Shown: positions 1 to 9,152, counted from the first letter of the stretch. The stretch: DNA of 33,178 bases from Phycisphaeraceae bacterium (GCA_002704825.1 PAIY01000245.1:1-33178), one strand, 5' to 3'. Notes: a model not told the origin generated them from the sequence alone. Program-made: numbers and translations.

Positions 1-129
1 ATCTTAAACCCCGGTCACGATTTGACTGTGCAGATGTGCGTTGCATCTTGCCTCCATTGTCTGGTTGTAACTTTACGATTCAAAACACCGTCATACCCAC
101 CAGCAGACGGCTTGATGAACACTCAAACT
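1..129. other. Left edge, no gene seen
   Basis: This short stretch lies downstream of the LacI-type gene. The only open frame crossing it runs antisense into that gene and has no protein-like character. I see no RNA gene or clear terminator here. Confidence 0.5.
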
Positions 130-1155
130 TTATGATTGAACCTGGCCGGTACTCTGACCAGTTACCAACTCGCCCTGCATGGCAGCATGCACGTGATCCG
201 AGAGCGGTTGCGATAAGCGGCGCATTGCCAGTTGCACCGCCATCCGACCCACTGAAGCAAAGTGTGGCTCGATGGTGGTCAAGGCAATGCTGCGATCCAG
301 TTGTGTATAGGCATTGTCAAAGCCGGTGATACTCACATCTTCAGGGACGCGGACATCGAGGCTTTGGAGTTGATCGTAGACACGCGTTGCAACCAGGTCA
401 TTCACACAGATAAATCCGGTGACGCCATCGTTGAGCATGGCTTTGAGTTGATTGATATCCGGTTGACGATTGGCATCAAAAAAGGACTCACCGACCATGT
501 GCTGCGTGGAGATGTCCAGATGGTTATTCAAGCATCCCTGAATGAAACCGGCCTGACGACTTTGTGCAAAGGACGCGGGGTGATACAGGCCGATGTAGGC
601 GAGTTTGCGATGACCCAGCTCCACGAGATGATCGACCATCAGGTTGATGCCTTCGCTGTCACCGGCCAATGCCGCATCGTGTTTGATGCCGGGGTAGAGC
701 CAACTCATGGTGACCACCGGGACATGCTCTGCGATCCGGGCCACGAGGTCCGCGGTGTAGCGACCTTCGAGAATCACCGCGTCACAGCCATAGCCGGAGA
801 TCACCTTGGGCAGGTCTGCGGGCTTGATGTCATCACTGTCCATATCACGGGCCGCGTGAATCGACACGCTCAAATCCGTACGGTCAATCTCCGAGGTGAT
901 GCCCTGGAGCATCTGCGTTGCGACGCGCGATTCGTGGGACTGCGTCGAACGCAACAGCACACCGATCTGCATCTGCAATTGGGTGGGCTTCTCACGGCTG
1001 GACCGCTGAGAATAGTTGTAGCCCAGGTGTGCAGCCATCTGCGTGACCTCAGCCCGAGTCCGCGGGTGAATGCGGGGCGAACCTGCCAGCGAGCGGGAGA
1101 CCGTCGAAGGCGAGAGGTTGAGTTGATTGGCGATGTCTCGGATGGTCACTGTCAT
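130..1155 (-). CDS. LacI/GalR-family transcriptional regulator
   Basis: Likely a sugar- or effector-responsive DNA-binding repressor of 341 residues, the usual family length. The N-terminus carries the classic LacI helix-turn-helix (TIRDIANQLNLSPSTVSRSL, about residues 4-23) and hinge region. The rest matches the periplasmic-binding-protein-like effector domain, with late motifs DVSITGFDN and LTTIEPHF. The frame is open for 55 more codons upstream, but that part is AT-rich and includes part of an intergenic repeat. The ATG at 1155, directly before the helix-turn-helix, is therefore preferred. No sugar transport or catabolic genes adjoin it in the window, so its target cannot be read from context. 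Family assignment is firm; effector unknown. Confidence 0.93.
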   Translation of the reverse strand: MTVTIRDIANQLNLSPSTVSRSLAGSPRIHPRTRAEVTQMAAHLGYNYSQRSSREKPTQLQMQIGVLLRSTQSHESRVATQMLQGITSEIDRTDLSVSIHAARDMDSDDIKPADLPKVISGYGCDAVILEGRYTADLVARIAEHVPVVTMSWLYPGIKHDAALAGDSEGINLMVDHLVELGHRKLAYIGLYHPASFAQSRQAGFIQGCLNNHLDISTQHMVGESFFDANRQPDINQLKAMLNDGVTGFICVNDLVATRVYDQLQSLDVRVPEDVSITGFDNAYTQLDRSIALTTIEPHFASVGRMAVQLAMRRLSQPLSDHVHAAMQGELVTGQSTGQVQS

Positions 1156-1292
1156 TGCACTTAATTGTAGACACAATACAACATCGTGCAACAATTTGAG
1201 TGAAAATATTTTGATATGGTTTTTAAGGTGTTGTTGTTGATTGAGATAAGTTTTAAAAAGATTTGTAAATTTTGATGCAACGTGTGCATTTG

Positions 1293-1335
1293 ACCCTTCA
1301 GATTCGACATAAAGTCTCATCTGGCGGCTTGGGTT
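1293..1335. repeat. Half copy of nested inverted-repeat element
   Basis: The 15-mer TCATCTGGCGGCTTG at 1317-1331 is identical to the right arm of the palindromic element at 19393-19500. The preceding CAGATTC also matches the element's inner arm. This looks like a truncated copy lying upstream of the LacI-type gene. Confidence 0.6.
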
Positions 1336-1363
1336 GGGAGGGGGACAAAGGGGTCACACTTCC

Positions 1364-1446
1364 GTCACTCCCGCGCAGGCGGGAGTCCAGTGGAACCTGC
1401 AAGAGTGTACAAAATGCCACTGGATTCCCGCCTGCGCGGGAATGAC
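1364..1446. repeat. Inverted pair of CCCGC..GCGGG palindromic repeats
   Basis: Two oppositely oriented units (1364-1393 and 1417-1446), each with an internal CCCGC/GCGGG hairpin flanked by GTCA and CCAGTGG-type ends, together can form a long hairpin. The same family recurs at 9027-9108. It lies between two genes on the minus strand, so it could stop or slow transcription. Similar REP-like units occur in many unrelated bacteria. Confidence 0.8.
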
Positions 1447-1486
1447 AAAATAATAATCTCAGAAAGATTAGTGGTTTAAGACCGCT

Positions 1487-1993
1487 TTAATCCGCCGCTT
1501 CGACGCGTTCGACGTAGAACATACTGTCCGCAGCACGGGGACCGATCATGTGCCAACTCAGTGGGAAGTTGGGCTTCATGGCCACATACATCTGAAACAC
1601 GCGCTTGGCCCAGGCGAACTGGTTGTCGATGTTGCGTTCGATTTTGCGCGTCTCAGAATTGGGGATGAACTGCTTGGTCTGGTAGTTCCAGTTGGGGTCC
1701 ATGCGCACCAGCAGATGGCCTTCGGTCCATTCGATGGGATAGCCGTGGACGTAGCCTTCGCCGGTGTTGGGGGTGTGAAACCAGGTGCAGACGAAGCGGT
1801 CCTTGTCTGCGGTGGAGGAGGTGTTGGAGCCCCCGGTGATCAATCGGGCGTGGGAAGTCTGGATGGGATTCTGACCCATGCGTTTTTTGGCAATCCAGAT
1901 ACGCTGATCCGTCACGTCCAGCAACCCCACGTGGGCATACTTGACGGTCAGTTTATCCGTGCAATAGCGCTTGTTAATCACCGACTCTGCCAT
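1487..1993 (-). CDS. Conserved-looking hypothetical protein, 168 aa
   Basis: I do not recognise this family. The protein is soluble, rich in Trp, Tyr and Met, and has no signal peptide or membrane segment. The ATG at 1993 gives a sensible N-terminus (MAESVINKRYC). Segments such as ARLITGGSNTSSTADKDRFV and EGHLLVRMDPNWNYQ look like an ordered globular beta-rich protein. It is divergent from the small gene starting at 2103, with about 110 bp between the starts that may hold both promoters. No function assigned. Confidence 0.7.
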   Translation of the reverse strand: MAESVINKRYCTDKLTVKYAHVGLLDVTDQRIWIAKKRMGQNPIQTSHARLITGGSNTSSTADKDRFVCTWFHTPNTGEGYVHGYPIEWTEGHLLVRMDPNWNYQTKQFIPNSETRKIERNIDNQFAWAKRVFQMYVAMKPNFPLSWHMIGPRAADSMFYVERVEAAD

Positions 1994-2102
1994 GGCAAAC
2001 TTCCAATTTGGCTATCAGCTGGGTTTGGAACCCACGTTACTTGTCGATATCCTAACGTCTAACCGATACTTTCCTCAAACCCAATATCACCAAGGAGTGA
2101 TG

Positions 2103-2519
2103 ATGAGCGACACCACCACCACCGCCAGCCCCATCGCCAAGGGCACCCTCGTTGAGCAATCCGAAGGTAAAATGGTTCTGGGTCTGCCCCATACCGACTA
2201 TCAACTGCACCTGCTCATCGACAACCCGGTCACCCCTTCGGTCACCGGGAAAGTCTCCGGCACAATCACCGTTGAAGCTCTCCGCGTGGACCTGACGCAG
2301 GCAGGCACCGGCGGCCGCTATGTCGAGCCGGTCTACGGTCGCCCCCGTCGCATCCAAGGCCGCATTACCGCTACAGACACGACAGCCAATACCATCACCG
2401 TGCTTGCAGCATGTCCATTTGTCTGTTCATTTGCCACCGCCCAATCCGCGAGTGACTTTGAGGTGGGCCAATTCGTCGGTTTTGACGTCAAGCCCGGTGC
2501 GAAATTCACTCAAGCCTGA
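2103..2519 (+). CDS. Small hypothetical beta-rich protein, 138 aa
   Basis: No family recognised. The frame is open further upstream, but an AGGAG at 2093-2097 sits five bases before the ATG at 2103, giving the N-terminus MSDTTTTASP and deciding the start. The sequence alternates hydrophobic and polar residues (VTGKVSGTITVEALRVDL, RRIQGRITATD) and has a conserved-looking Cys pair region (AACPFVCSFA). This suggests a small all-beta fold, possibly OB-like; that is inference only. No signal peptide. It lies just ahead of the UDP-glucuronate decarboxylase gene, 57 bp away. Confidence 0.68.
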   Translation: MSDTTTTASPIAKGTLVEQSEGKMVLGLPHTDYQLHLLIDNPVTPSVTGKVSGTITVEALRVDLTQAGTGGRYVEPVYGRPRRIQGRITATDTTANTITVLAACPFVCSFATAQSASDFEVGQFVGFDVKPGAKFTQA

Positions 2520-2576
2520 GCCGAATCTGGGCGATTGAGTGGGTAGACGAAGCTTCCAATAACTACAGGGCAAAAT

Positions 2577-3560
2577 ATGTCGACACATCTCAAGCGTATC
2601 CTCATCACTGGTGGTGCTGGTTTTCTCGGTTCACATCTCTGTCAGCGCATGGTCGATGCCGGCCATGATGTGATCTGTCTGGACAACTTCTTTACCAGCC
2701 AGAAATCCAACATCGTCCACCTGCTGGATAGGCCCAACTTCGAACTCGTTCGGCATGATGTCACCCAACCCTTCATGGCAGAGGTCGATGAGATTTACAA
2801 CCTCGCCTGTCCTGCATCGCCCGTCCATTACCAGTACAACGCCATCAAGACCGTCAAGACATCGGTCATGGGTGCGATCAACATGCTCGGCCTGGCCAAG
2901 CGCACCAAAGCCAAAATCTTCCAGGCCTCCACCAGTGAAGTCTACGGTGATCCGGAAATCCACCCGCAGCCTGAGTCCTACCGCGGTAGCGTCAATCCCA
3001 TCGGCTTGCGTGCCTGCTACGACGAAGGCAAACGCTGTGCGGAGACGTTGTTCTTCGACTACCACCGCCAGAACGGCGTGAACATCCGCGTGGTCCGTAT
3101 CTTCAACACCTACGGCCCGCACATGCATCCCTACGACGGTCGCGTGGTCTCCAACTTCATCATCCAGGCCATCAGCGGTCAGGACATCACCATCTACGGT
3201 GACGGTTCCCAGACCCGCAGCTTCTGCTACGTCGATGACCTGATCAACGGCTTCATCAAGTTAATGGATGCCCCCGATGATGTCACCGGCCCGGTCAACA
3301 TCGGTAACCCCGGTGAGTTCACCATCAAGCAACTGGCGGAAATGGTCATCGAAATGACAGGCTCCAAAAGCAAGCTCATTTACAAACCGCTTCCCAAGGA
3401 CGATCCAACTCAGCGCAAGCCCGACATCACCATCGCCCAGGACAAACTCGGTTGGGAACCCAAGATCCCCTTGGCAGAAGGCTTGGCTAAGACGATTGAA
3501 TATTTCAAGTCCATCAACCTGGCTGACTACCGCAAACCCACCGACCACCAAGTCCAGTAA
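2577..3560 (+). CDS. uxs: UDP-glucuronic acid decarboxylase (UDP-xylose synthase)
   Basis: An extended short-chain dehydrogenase predicted to convert UDP-glucuronate to UDP-xylose in an NAD-dependent reaction, supplying xylose for surface polysaccharide. The Rossmann motif [10 protein letters not shown] is at residues 12-21. The STSEVYGDP segment and the catalytic YDEGK (Tyr148, Lys152) follow, then [20 protein letters not shown] and [14 protein letters not shown], all typical of the UXS/UGD subgroup. At 327 residues it is full length for a bacterial soluble form. AGGG lies about eight bases before the ATG. A terminator follows at 3603. No other sugar-nucleotide genes adjoin it. Close relatives such as dTDP-glucose dehydratases are the main alternative, but the motif set favours UXS. 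Confidence 0.92.
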   Translation: MSTHLKRILITGGAGFLGSHLCQRMVDAGHDVICLDNFFTSQKSNIVHLLDRPNFELVRHDVTQPFMAEVDEIYNLACPASPVHYQYNAIKTVKTSVMGAINMLGLAKRTKAKIFQASTSEVYGDPEIHPQPESYRGSVNPIGLRACYDEGKRCAETLFFDYHRQNGVNIRVVRIFNTYGPHMHPYDGRVVSNFIIQAISGQDITIYGDGSQTRSFCYVDDLINGFIKLMDAPDDVTGPVNIGNPGEFTIKQLAEMVIEMTGSKSKLIYKPLPKDDPTQRKPDITIAQDKLGWEPKIPLAEGLAKTIEYFKSINLADYRKPTDHQVQ

Positions 3561-3602
3561 CAGCTTGAGACTTGCCAATTATCTACCGCATACACATTAA
3601 AG

Positions 3603-3630
3603 CCCTGGGGTTTTAACCCCAGGGTTCTTT
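3603..3630 (+). terminator. Intrinsic terminator after uxs
   Basis: CCCTGGGGTT and AACCCCAGGG form a perfect stem with a very short loop (8 bp with a six-base loop is the realistic form), followed by TTCTTTTA. It also fits the AAAGCC-stem-GGGTT repeat family seen elsewhere in the window. Confidence 0.8.
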
Positions 3631-3706
3631 TATTCACATCACAATCTTCCCACACAAAACCACCCTCAAAAAACATACCCTCTCAACAATCGCTATCCTG
3701 TTACGC

Positions 3707-4606
3707 ATGTCCAACAGCACACCCTCGTTTTCCATCACCGAAGCCAATGCCCCTGCACGTTTGGATCGCTATCTTGCAGACCAACTCAAACTCTCCCGAT
3801 CACAGGTGCGTAAGCTCGTCGAAGCGGGCGCGGTGACCATCAACGACCGTAGCGTTGCCAGGCCTGGCATCACGCTTGAAGTCGGTGATCATGTTGTCGT
3901 GGATGACCGCCTGCTTAACCGCTCGCAGACCGTCCTGCCCAACCCGGATATCAAGATTCCCGTGCTTTATGCTGATGACGATCTGCTCATCGTTGATAAG
4001 CCTGCAGGCATGGGCGTGCATCCACTGGACCCCACGCAGACCACCACCGTCCTTAACGGCTTGATTGCCCAATACCCGCAGATTCAGGATGTCGGCGAAG
4101 GCAAACTCCGCAGCGGTGTCATCCATCGACTCGATCTGGACACCACCGGCACGCTCATGGTCGCGCTGACCAATGCCGGCTACGAACGCGGTCGCAATGC
4201 CATCACCGACAAACGTCACACCCTCAAACGCTACCGCGCGATCGTGCATGGCAAACTCAAAAAAGAGTCCGCCAAACTCGCCAAACATCTGATCATCGCC
4301 CAACATCAACCCGCCAAGGTCAAAGTGCTCAGCGAGTACACACCCCAGTCCCGACTCTGCACCATGTCCTTTGCGCTCATGCGGCAGATGGATGACGTCG
4401 CGGACATCAGCATCGACCTGCAAACCGGATTCCTGCATCAGATCCGCGCGATGATGGCTAACGTTGGCCACCCCGTTGTCGGTGATACGCTTTACGGTTC
4501 ACCCGTTGCCAACACGCGCACGCTACTGCATGCTCAGCGAATCAAGTTTGATGACATTGACGTGATCGCGCCGATTCCTGATGAGATGAAATATGCCACT
4601 GATTGA
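3707..4606 (+). CDS. RluA-family RNA pseudouridine synthase
   Basis: Predicted to isomerise specific uridines to pseudouridine in ribosomal or transfer RNA. Residues about 17-70 form an S4 RNA-binding domain (RLDRYLADQLKLSRSQVRKL). The catalytic domain carries VDKPAGMGVHP and the signature HRLDLDTTG, where Asp143 is the expected catalytic residue. The C-terminal GFLHQIRAMMANVGHPVVGD motif is also canonical. Length (299) is normal for RluC/RluD-like enzymes. The gene overlaps the following methyltransferase gene by 14 bp, so the two are probably co-translated RNA-modification genes. The exact target position cannot be told from sequence. Confidence 0.94.
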   Translation: MSNSTPSFSITEANAPARLDRYLADQLKLSRSQVRKLVEAGAVTINDRSVARPGITLEVGDHVVVDDRLLNRSQTVLPNPDIKIPVLYADDDLLIVDKPAGMGVHPLDPTQTTTVLNGLIAQYPQIQDVGEGKLRSGVIHRLDLDTTGTLMVALTNAGYERGRNAITDKRHTLKRYRAIVHGKLKKESAKLAKHLIIAQHQPAKVKVLSEYTPQSRLCTMSFALMRQMDDVADISIDLQTGFLHQIRAMMANVGHPVVGDTLYGSPVANTRTLLHAQRIKFDDIDVIAPIPDEMKYATD

Positions 4607-5390
4607 ACTGGACACACTCGATGATCCGCGCCTGGCATGCTATCGCGATCTGCCTTCCCAGAAGCTCGATCGTGATCCAGTGCATATGATCATCGAAGGC
4701 AAGTTCAACGTTCAACGTCTGTTTGAGACCCATTGGCTGATTGATTCGGTTGTCGTCGAACGCAAGCATCAACACCTTGTCCCCCAACACGTCATCGAGA
4801 AGACCGACGTGTTGAGTCTGCCAACACAGGTGATCTCCAACATCGTTGGCTATGCGTTTCATGCGGGTTTACTTGCCTGCACACGCAAGCCTGACAACGC
4901 TGATCTGGATGCGCTGATTAAACGGGATGGAGATCGCGCCACGCTGTTACTTTGCCCAAACGTCAGCAACACGGAGAACATGGGTTCGCTGATCCGCATC
5001 GCTGCAGGCTTTGGCGTGACCGCTTTGGTGACGGGACAGCAGGCTTGTGATCCATTCAGCCGGCGAAGTGTCCGCGTGTCGATGGGCACGGTTTTTTCGC
5101 TGCCGATTGTCCGCAGTGATGATCTGGTTTTACTGATGAGACAACTCACCAAGCAGTATCACATGCAGCACATCGCAGCGGTTCTCAGTGATCAGGCGCT
5201 GCCGTTATCTCAGATCAAACGCAACACGCCGGTGAGTCTGGTGCTTGGCAGTGAAGCGCACGGCATTGACGAACACACGCTCAAAGAGGTTCAGCAACAC
5301 ACGATGATCCCCATGTCCCTTAACACCGATTCACTGAACGTCAGTGTCGCTGGTGCCGTGTGTCTCTACCATCTCACGCAGTTGTGTTAA
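4593..5390 (+). CDS. SpoU/TrmH-family RNA 2'-O-methyltransferase
   Basis: Predicted SAM-dependent methyltransferase acting on ribose 2'-OH of tRNA or rRNA. An N-terminal substrate-binding part (IEGKFNVQRLFET) precedes the SPOUT knot domain with the three family motifs: NTENMGSLIRIAAGFG, SLVLGSEAHGI, and MIPMSLNTDSLNVSVAGAV. In motif 3 the usual Gly before SLNVSVA is replaced by Asn-Thr-Asp, a minor deviation. Full length at 265 residues. It overlaps the end of the pseudouridine synthase gene by 14 bp and is followed by a palindromic repeat pair. Target nucleotide unknown. Confidence 0.92.
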   Translation: MPLIELDTLDDPRLACYRDLPSQKLDRDPVHMIIEGKFNVQRLFETHWLIDSVVVERKHQHLVPQHVIEKTDVLSLPTQVISNIVGYAFHAGLLACTRKPDNADLDALIKRDGDRATLLLCPNVSNTENMGSLIRIAAGFGVTALVTGQQACDPFSRRSVRVSMGTVFSLPIVRSDDLVLLMRQLTKQYHMQHIAAVLSDQALPLSQIKRNTPVSLVLGSEAHGIDEHTLKEVQQHTMIPMSLNTDSLNVSVAGAVCLYHLTQLC

Positions 5391-5397
5391 TCCACCC

Positions 5398-5484
5398 TAA
5401 AGCCGTCTCTCTCCCGAGAGACGGGTTGCCTTGATGACTTCAATGCGCGAAGCAACCCGTGACTCAGGAGAGTCACGGCTTTGC
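5398..5484. repeat. Inverted pair of AAAGCC-hairpin-GGGTTGC repeats
   Basis: Two copies face each other. The first (hairpin 5403-5424) has stem CCGTCTCTC/GAGAGACGG with loop TCCC. The second, on the other strand (hairpin 5457-5478), has stem CCGTGACTC/GAGTCACGG. Flanks AAAGCC and GGGTTGC are conserved while stem bases change in pairs. Other copies are at 29349 and, more diverged, 27868. Lies between trmH-like and SMUG1 genes and may act as a terminator. Confidence 0.8.
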
Positions 5485-5502
5485 AGTTGCTATCATATCC
5501 CC

Positions 5503-6237
5503 ATGAGTCAAACCTCCGACCAAGTCATTGCTGCGGCCGCCCGACTTCGAGATGCGGTCAACGAACTGTCTTTCAGTGAACCGACCGCCTACGTTTACAA
5601 CCCGTTGGACTATGCATGGAGCGCGCACGAGCGATACCTCAAACTCTACGCGACAAGCAAAAAGCGCGTGCTCATGATCGGCATGAATCCCGGTCCATTC
5701 GGCATGGCGCAGACCGGCGTACCGTTCGGTGAGATCAATGCGGTGACGGATTTTCTGAATATCAACGAAAAGAATGCCACCATCGGCAAGCCGCCCGTCG
5801 AACATCCCAAGCGCATCGTCGAAGGCTTTGCCTGTGCCAAAAGCGAAGTCAGTGGCCGACGACTTTGGGGTTTATTCAGTCAGAAGTATCAAACCCCCAA
5901 AGCGTTTTTCAAGGATCACTTCATCACCAACTATTGCCCGTTGGTGTTCATGGAGGCAAGTTCGCGCAACCGCACGCCGGACAAGTTGCCGGTCTCTGAA
6001 TCAGCACCGCTCTTTGAAATCTGCGATACGTTTTTGCGCGCATTGGTGGACTGCCTCAAGCCGGAGTTTGTGATTGGTGTTGGCGCGTTTGCTCAAAAGC
6101 GTGCGATCGAGACTTTGGGCGAAGACGCGCCGGTCACCTTCGGCCGGATACTTCACCCGTCACCGGCCAGCCCCCTTGCCAACAAGGATTGGCCGGGGAT
6201 GGCAACGAAGCAATTACAGGAGATCGGCGTCTGGTAA
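5503..6237 (+). CDS. SMUG1-type uracil-DNA glycosylase
   Basis: Predicted DNA repair glycosylase that removes uracil (and possibly oxidised or deaminated bases) from DNA. Residues 60-76 read GMNPGPFGMAQTGVPFG, the diagnostic SMUG1 motif 1; Asn62 is the expected catalytic/binding residue. The second active-site motif HPSPASPLANK begins at His219. Between them are EHPKRIVEGF, KSEVSGRRLWGLF and FITNYCPLVFMEASSRNRTP, all strongly reminiscent of vertebrate SMUG1 (established family knowledge). The ATG at 5503 is preferred over an upstream in-frame ATG at 5431, because that extension translates the palindromic repeat. Length is 244 residues. Bacterial members are uncommon but known. Confidence 0.93.
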   Translation: MSQTSDQVIAAAARLRDAVNELSFSEPTAYVYNPLDYAWSAHERYLKLYATSKKRVLMIGMNPGPFGMAQTGVPFGEINAVTDFLNINEKNATIGKPPVEHPKRIVEGFACAKSEVSGRRLWGLFSQKYQTPKAFFKDHFITNYCPLVFMEASSRNRTPDKLPVSESAPLFEICDTFLRALVDCLKPEFVIGVGAFAQKRAIETLGEDAPVTFGRILHPSPASPLANKDWPGMATKQLQEIGVW

Positions 6238-6385
6238 GCCATTGGTTTGCGATCTCAAAATGCATGTGACAGTCGGTGTCCAATTTGGTACAAAAGATGA
6301 ATAAAATATGGCAGAAGTCGCCTGATTTCGGTCTTTTGGACTGAAACTGAAACAAATAACAATCTTCGCACCCTCGGGGTCCCTC

Positions 6386-8953
6386 ATGAATCACTCCCGC
6401 CTGCGTATGCTGACCGCTCTGGCTGTCAGTTGTCTTACCATCTTGACATCACTTCCGGTTGCTCTCGCTCAGGATGCTGACCCGTCCCCCAAGATCCGTC
6501 AGCAAGCCAAGCGCATTGAGATACTTTTTCAGATGGGCAATTCACAGCGCGCCAATCAGGAGTTGGCACAGATGGTGGTCATGCACAAACAGCATCCGAC
6601 CATGCTCGCGGTGCTTGGCCATTTCAAGCGACTGTCGCGCGACACCAATGAAGCGGTCAAGCTGCTCAACCAGGCGATGGCCATTGATCCCAATCACGCC
6701 TATGCCAATATCGAGATGGCCAATATTGAGTTGGGCCAACGTCAAACCAGTGACTGCTTCAAACGTGTCGGTGAGATGGTCAAGTTGCACCCCAACGATC
6801 CGGATGTCATCGGCATGCAGGCAACACTGCTGACCGCGATCAAAAAACCTGAGGCAGCAGAGAAGTTGCTGCTGACCTATGTCGGACGCAACGATTCGAT
6901 CAAGCTTAAGGCAGCAGGTTTGGCCAAGCTTGCTGAAGTTTATGAATCGCAGGACAAAAAACAACAGGCATGCAAAGCCATCTTCGCAGCGCTCAAAGCG
7001 GTGCCCGATGATCCGGCCTACGGTTCGCAGGCGATGGAAATCATGGGGCGCGCCGGTGAACGAGCGATGGCATTGGAAGCTGCCAAATTAATGCTGGCCA
7101 ACGTTGAAAACTACAACATGCCTGACGACACCAAGGCCAAAATGAAGCAGATGGTCCAGGCGCAGATCGCACAACTTGCGCCCAAAAGTCAGCCGCAAAC
7201 CCAACCCAATCGTGATATCGATCTCAAAGCGTTAGCTGACAGCTATGCGGCTGCACCAACAGATACCGCCAAGCGCAAAGCGCTTGCTGATGCGGTCATC
7301 GCGTTTGTTGCCAATCATGCAACGTTCAAGCGTACCGACCTGATTGCCAATCAGACATTTGATCGTCATGTGTATTGGGTGCAGCAGCCGACGTTTGAAC
7401 CGGCAATCCAAAAAGCCTTCGACCAACTGCCCAAGTCGTGGGTGATGGAAGATCAACTTGAGCAGTTGGTTCTCTTGTCACAGTGGGATAAGGTGACCGA
7501 CATCATCACGCCATGGGAAGCACTTTTCCCCTCAGCCAAAGCCAACACCTATCGCGCGCATATGCTGCTAAGGCAGGGCAAAATCGACGAAGCGCAACAA
7601 GCAGCAGCGATCAGCCTGATTATGGCAGCGTACGAATTCGCCCATGAAAAAGCCAACCGCGACAAGTTTCTCGAACCGCGTGGCGGGACCTATTTTGAAG
7701 CCCTGGGCATGGTCAAACACACCGCTGATCTCAAGGCAGGCAAGCAACCGCCCATGCAGAAACTCGTTGATCAATTTTATGATGGCATCAAAGCCGAGGA
7801 TGCCATCGCCGCTGCCGACGCCTATACGCAGATGGATCTGTACAAGCGGTCTAACGGTTACGGCTGGTTCATGAACGATTTGGTGTATGACACATCGATC
7901 CAAAAATGGATGCAGCAACAGCTCTTTGGTTTTGCGATCAAATCACTGGAGAATGGTGATAAAAAGAGCTTTGATCAGTTTGCCAAACTCATGGATAAGG
8001 GGCGTTATGTCACCTATCACATTCACACACTGGAACTGTTGAACAAGCAGAAGCAAGACGAACTCAAACCCGATGATCGTTTGTTTGAGCAGGTCTTTCG
8101 ACAGTGGGGTTATGAACCCAAAGCGCGATTGCTCAAAGCAAAACTCCTTGAAAAACAGGGGCAATTGGACATGGCCTTGCTGGAGTACAACGCCGGTGCA
8201 GCAGGTCGTGCGACGGATCGTATCAAGCCTGAACAAGTCGACGAACTGGCCTGTGCCAACGAACGGGACCGTCTGGAAAAACAGCTGGGCAGTTCAACGT
8301 TCGACACCTTCACCAAGCCGGTCAACCGCATTCTCAAACTCGGGCGCGCTTCGACTTACCCGGACAATGCAGCGTTACTTGCTGCAGCTTGTCATTATCT
8401 CATGCAGGATATCAAGCACGTGTCCAACCGGAGTCTGCTTCGGATTCAGATGAACGCGCTGCAGAAAGTCGAACCCCGCGAGACATTCAATTGGCAGGCA
8501 ATCATGGTCGCTGAGACCTACATCCGAACGTTCAAGGATGATGCAGCTTCGGGATACGGGGCACAGGGCAACGCCTACAACACACTCAAAAAATACGAGA
8601 AGTCCGGCAATGCGTACATGCAGTATGCTGCCCAACTCACGGATATCAAAGACAAAGCCAAGGGATATTACTTTGCCATGCGATCCTATCGCGCGGGATA
8701 TCTGACAGAAAAAGCTGCGGATGCCGGGGCAAAATGCATTGCAACCGGCGGGGCGGATCTGGATGCGCATGAACTTTACACGTGGGTGCTGTATGACAAC
8801 GCGCAGTTCAAGCTTGCAGCCGAACAGGCAAAGATTGTTGCAGCGGGTTACCGCAAGCTCAACAATACCAATCGCGCCAAGTACTTCGAAGACAAGCAGC
8901 GGGAATACGCACAAATGGCTCAGTGGGCAACGACACAACCGGCGATGCGGTGA
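6386..8953 (+). CDS. Exported tetratricopeptide-repeat protein, 855 aa
   Basis: A large protein with a clear signal peptide (hydrophobic stretch LTALAVSCLTILTSLPVALA, predicted cleavage before QDADPS near residue 29), so it acts in the periplasm or at the surface. Residues about 30-250 contain tandem TPR-like helices (for example LLNQAMAIDPNHAYANIEMA and KAIFAALKAVPDDPAYGSQA). The remainder is all-helical with further TPR-like units near the C-terminus (AYNTLKKYEKSGNAYMQYAA). TPR solenoids mediate protein-protein contacts; no catalytic motif is visible. Monocistronic by layout. The partner is unknown, although it is close to the VIT/vWA surface-protein locus. Confidence 0.85.
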   Translation: MNHSRLRMLTALAVSCLTILTSLPVALAQDADPSPKIRQQAKRIEILFQMGNSQRANQELAQMVVMHKQHPTMLAVLGHFKRLSRDTNEAVKLLNQAMAIDPNHAYANIEMANIELGQRQTSDCFKRVGEMVKLHPNDPDVIGMQATLLTAIKKPEAAEKLLLTYVGRNDSIKLKAAGLAKLAEVYESQDKKQQACKAIFAALKAVPDDPAYGSQAMEIMGRAGERAMALEAAKLMLANVENYNMPDDTKAKMKQMVQAQIAQLAPKSQPQTQPNRDIDLKALADSYAAAPTDTAKRKALADAVIAFVANHATFKRTDLIANQTFDRHVYWVQQPTFEPAIQKAFDQLPKSWVMEDQLEQLVLLSQWDKVTDIITPWEALFPSAKANTYRAHMLLRQGKIDEAQQAAAISLIMAAYEFAHEKANRDKFLEPRGGTYFEALGMVKHTADLKAGKQPPMQKLVDQFYDGIKAEDAIAAADAYTQMDLYKRSNGYGWFMNDLVYDTSIQKWMQQQLFGFAIKSLENGDKKSFDQFAKLMDKGRYVTYHIHTLELLNKQKQDELKPDDRLFEQVFRQWGYEPKARLLKAKLLEKQGQLDMALLEYNAGAAGRATDRIKPEQVDELACANERDRLEKQLGSSTFDTFTKPVNRILKLGRASTYPDNAALLAAACHYLMQDIKHVSNRSLLRIQMNALQKVEPRETFNWQAIMVAETYIRTFKDDAASGYGAQGNAYNTLKKYEKSGNAYMQYAAQLTDIKDKAKGYYFAMRSYRAGYLTEKAADAGAKCIATGGADLDAHELYTWVLYDNAQFKLAAEQAKIVAAGYRKLNNTNRAKYFEDKQREYAQMAQWATTQPAMR

Positions 8954-9026
8954 GTGGTGGTGCTTGATGTTTTAATTGCGTTTGATGACATGTCTGATGT
9001 GAGAATGCCTTCGTTTTATCTCTCTG

Positions 9027-9108
9027 TCATTCCCGCGAAGGCGGGAATCCAATGGTATTCTGTTGACGCTTGCACTTATCACTGGACTCCCGCCTGCGCG
9101 GGAGTGAC
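9027..9108. repeat. Inverted pair of CCCGC..GCGGG palindromic repeats
   Basis: Second locus of the family seen at 1364-1446, with units at about 9027-9056 and 9080-9108 in opposite orientation. It sits between the convergent TPR and sigma-54 activator genes, where it can serve as a bidirectional terminator. Confidence 0.8.
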
Positions 9109-9152
9109 GATAAAAAATCACAACGATTTCATGACTTTGTGTCGCAATATAT

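Noticed and set aside
36..1164. Plus-strand open frames opposite the LacI-type gene (36-329 and 262-1164)
   Set aside because: They are antisense to a clear LacI-family gene and show no domain character or ribosome-binding site.
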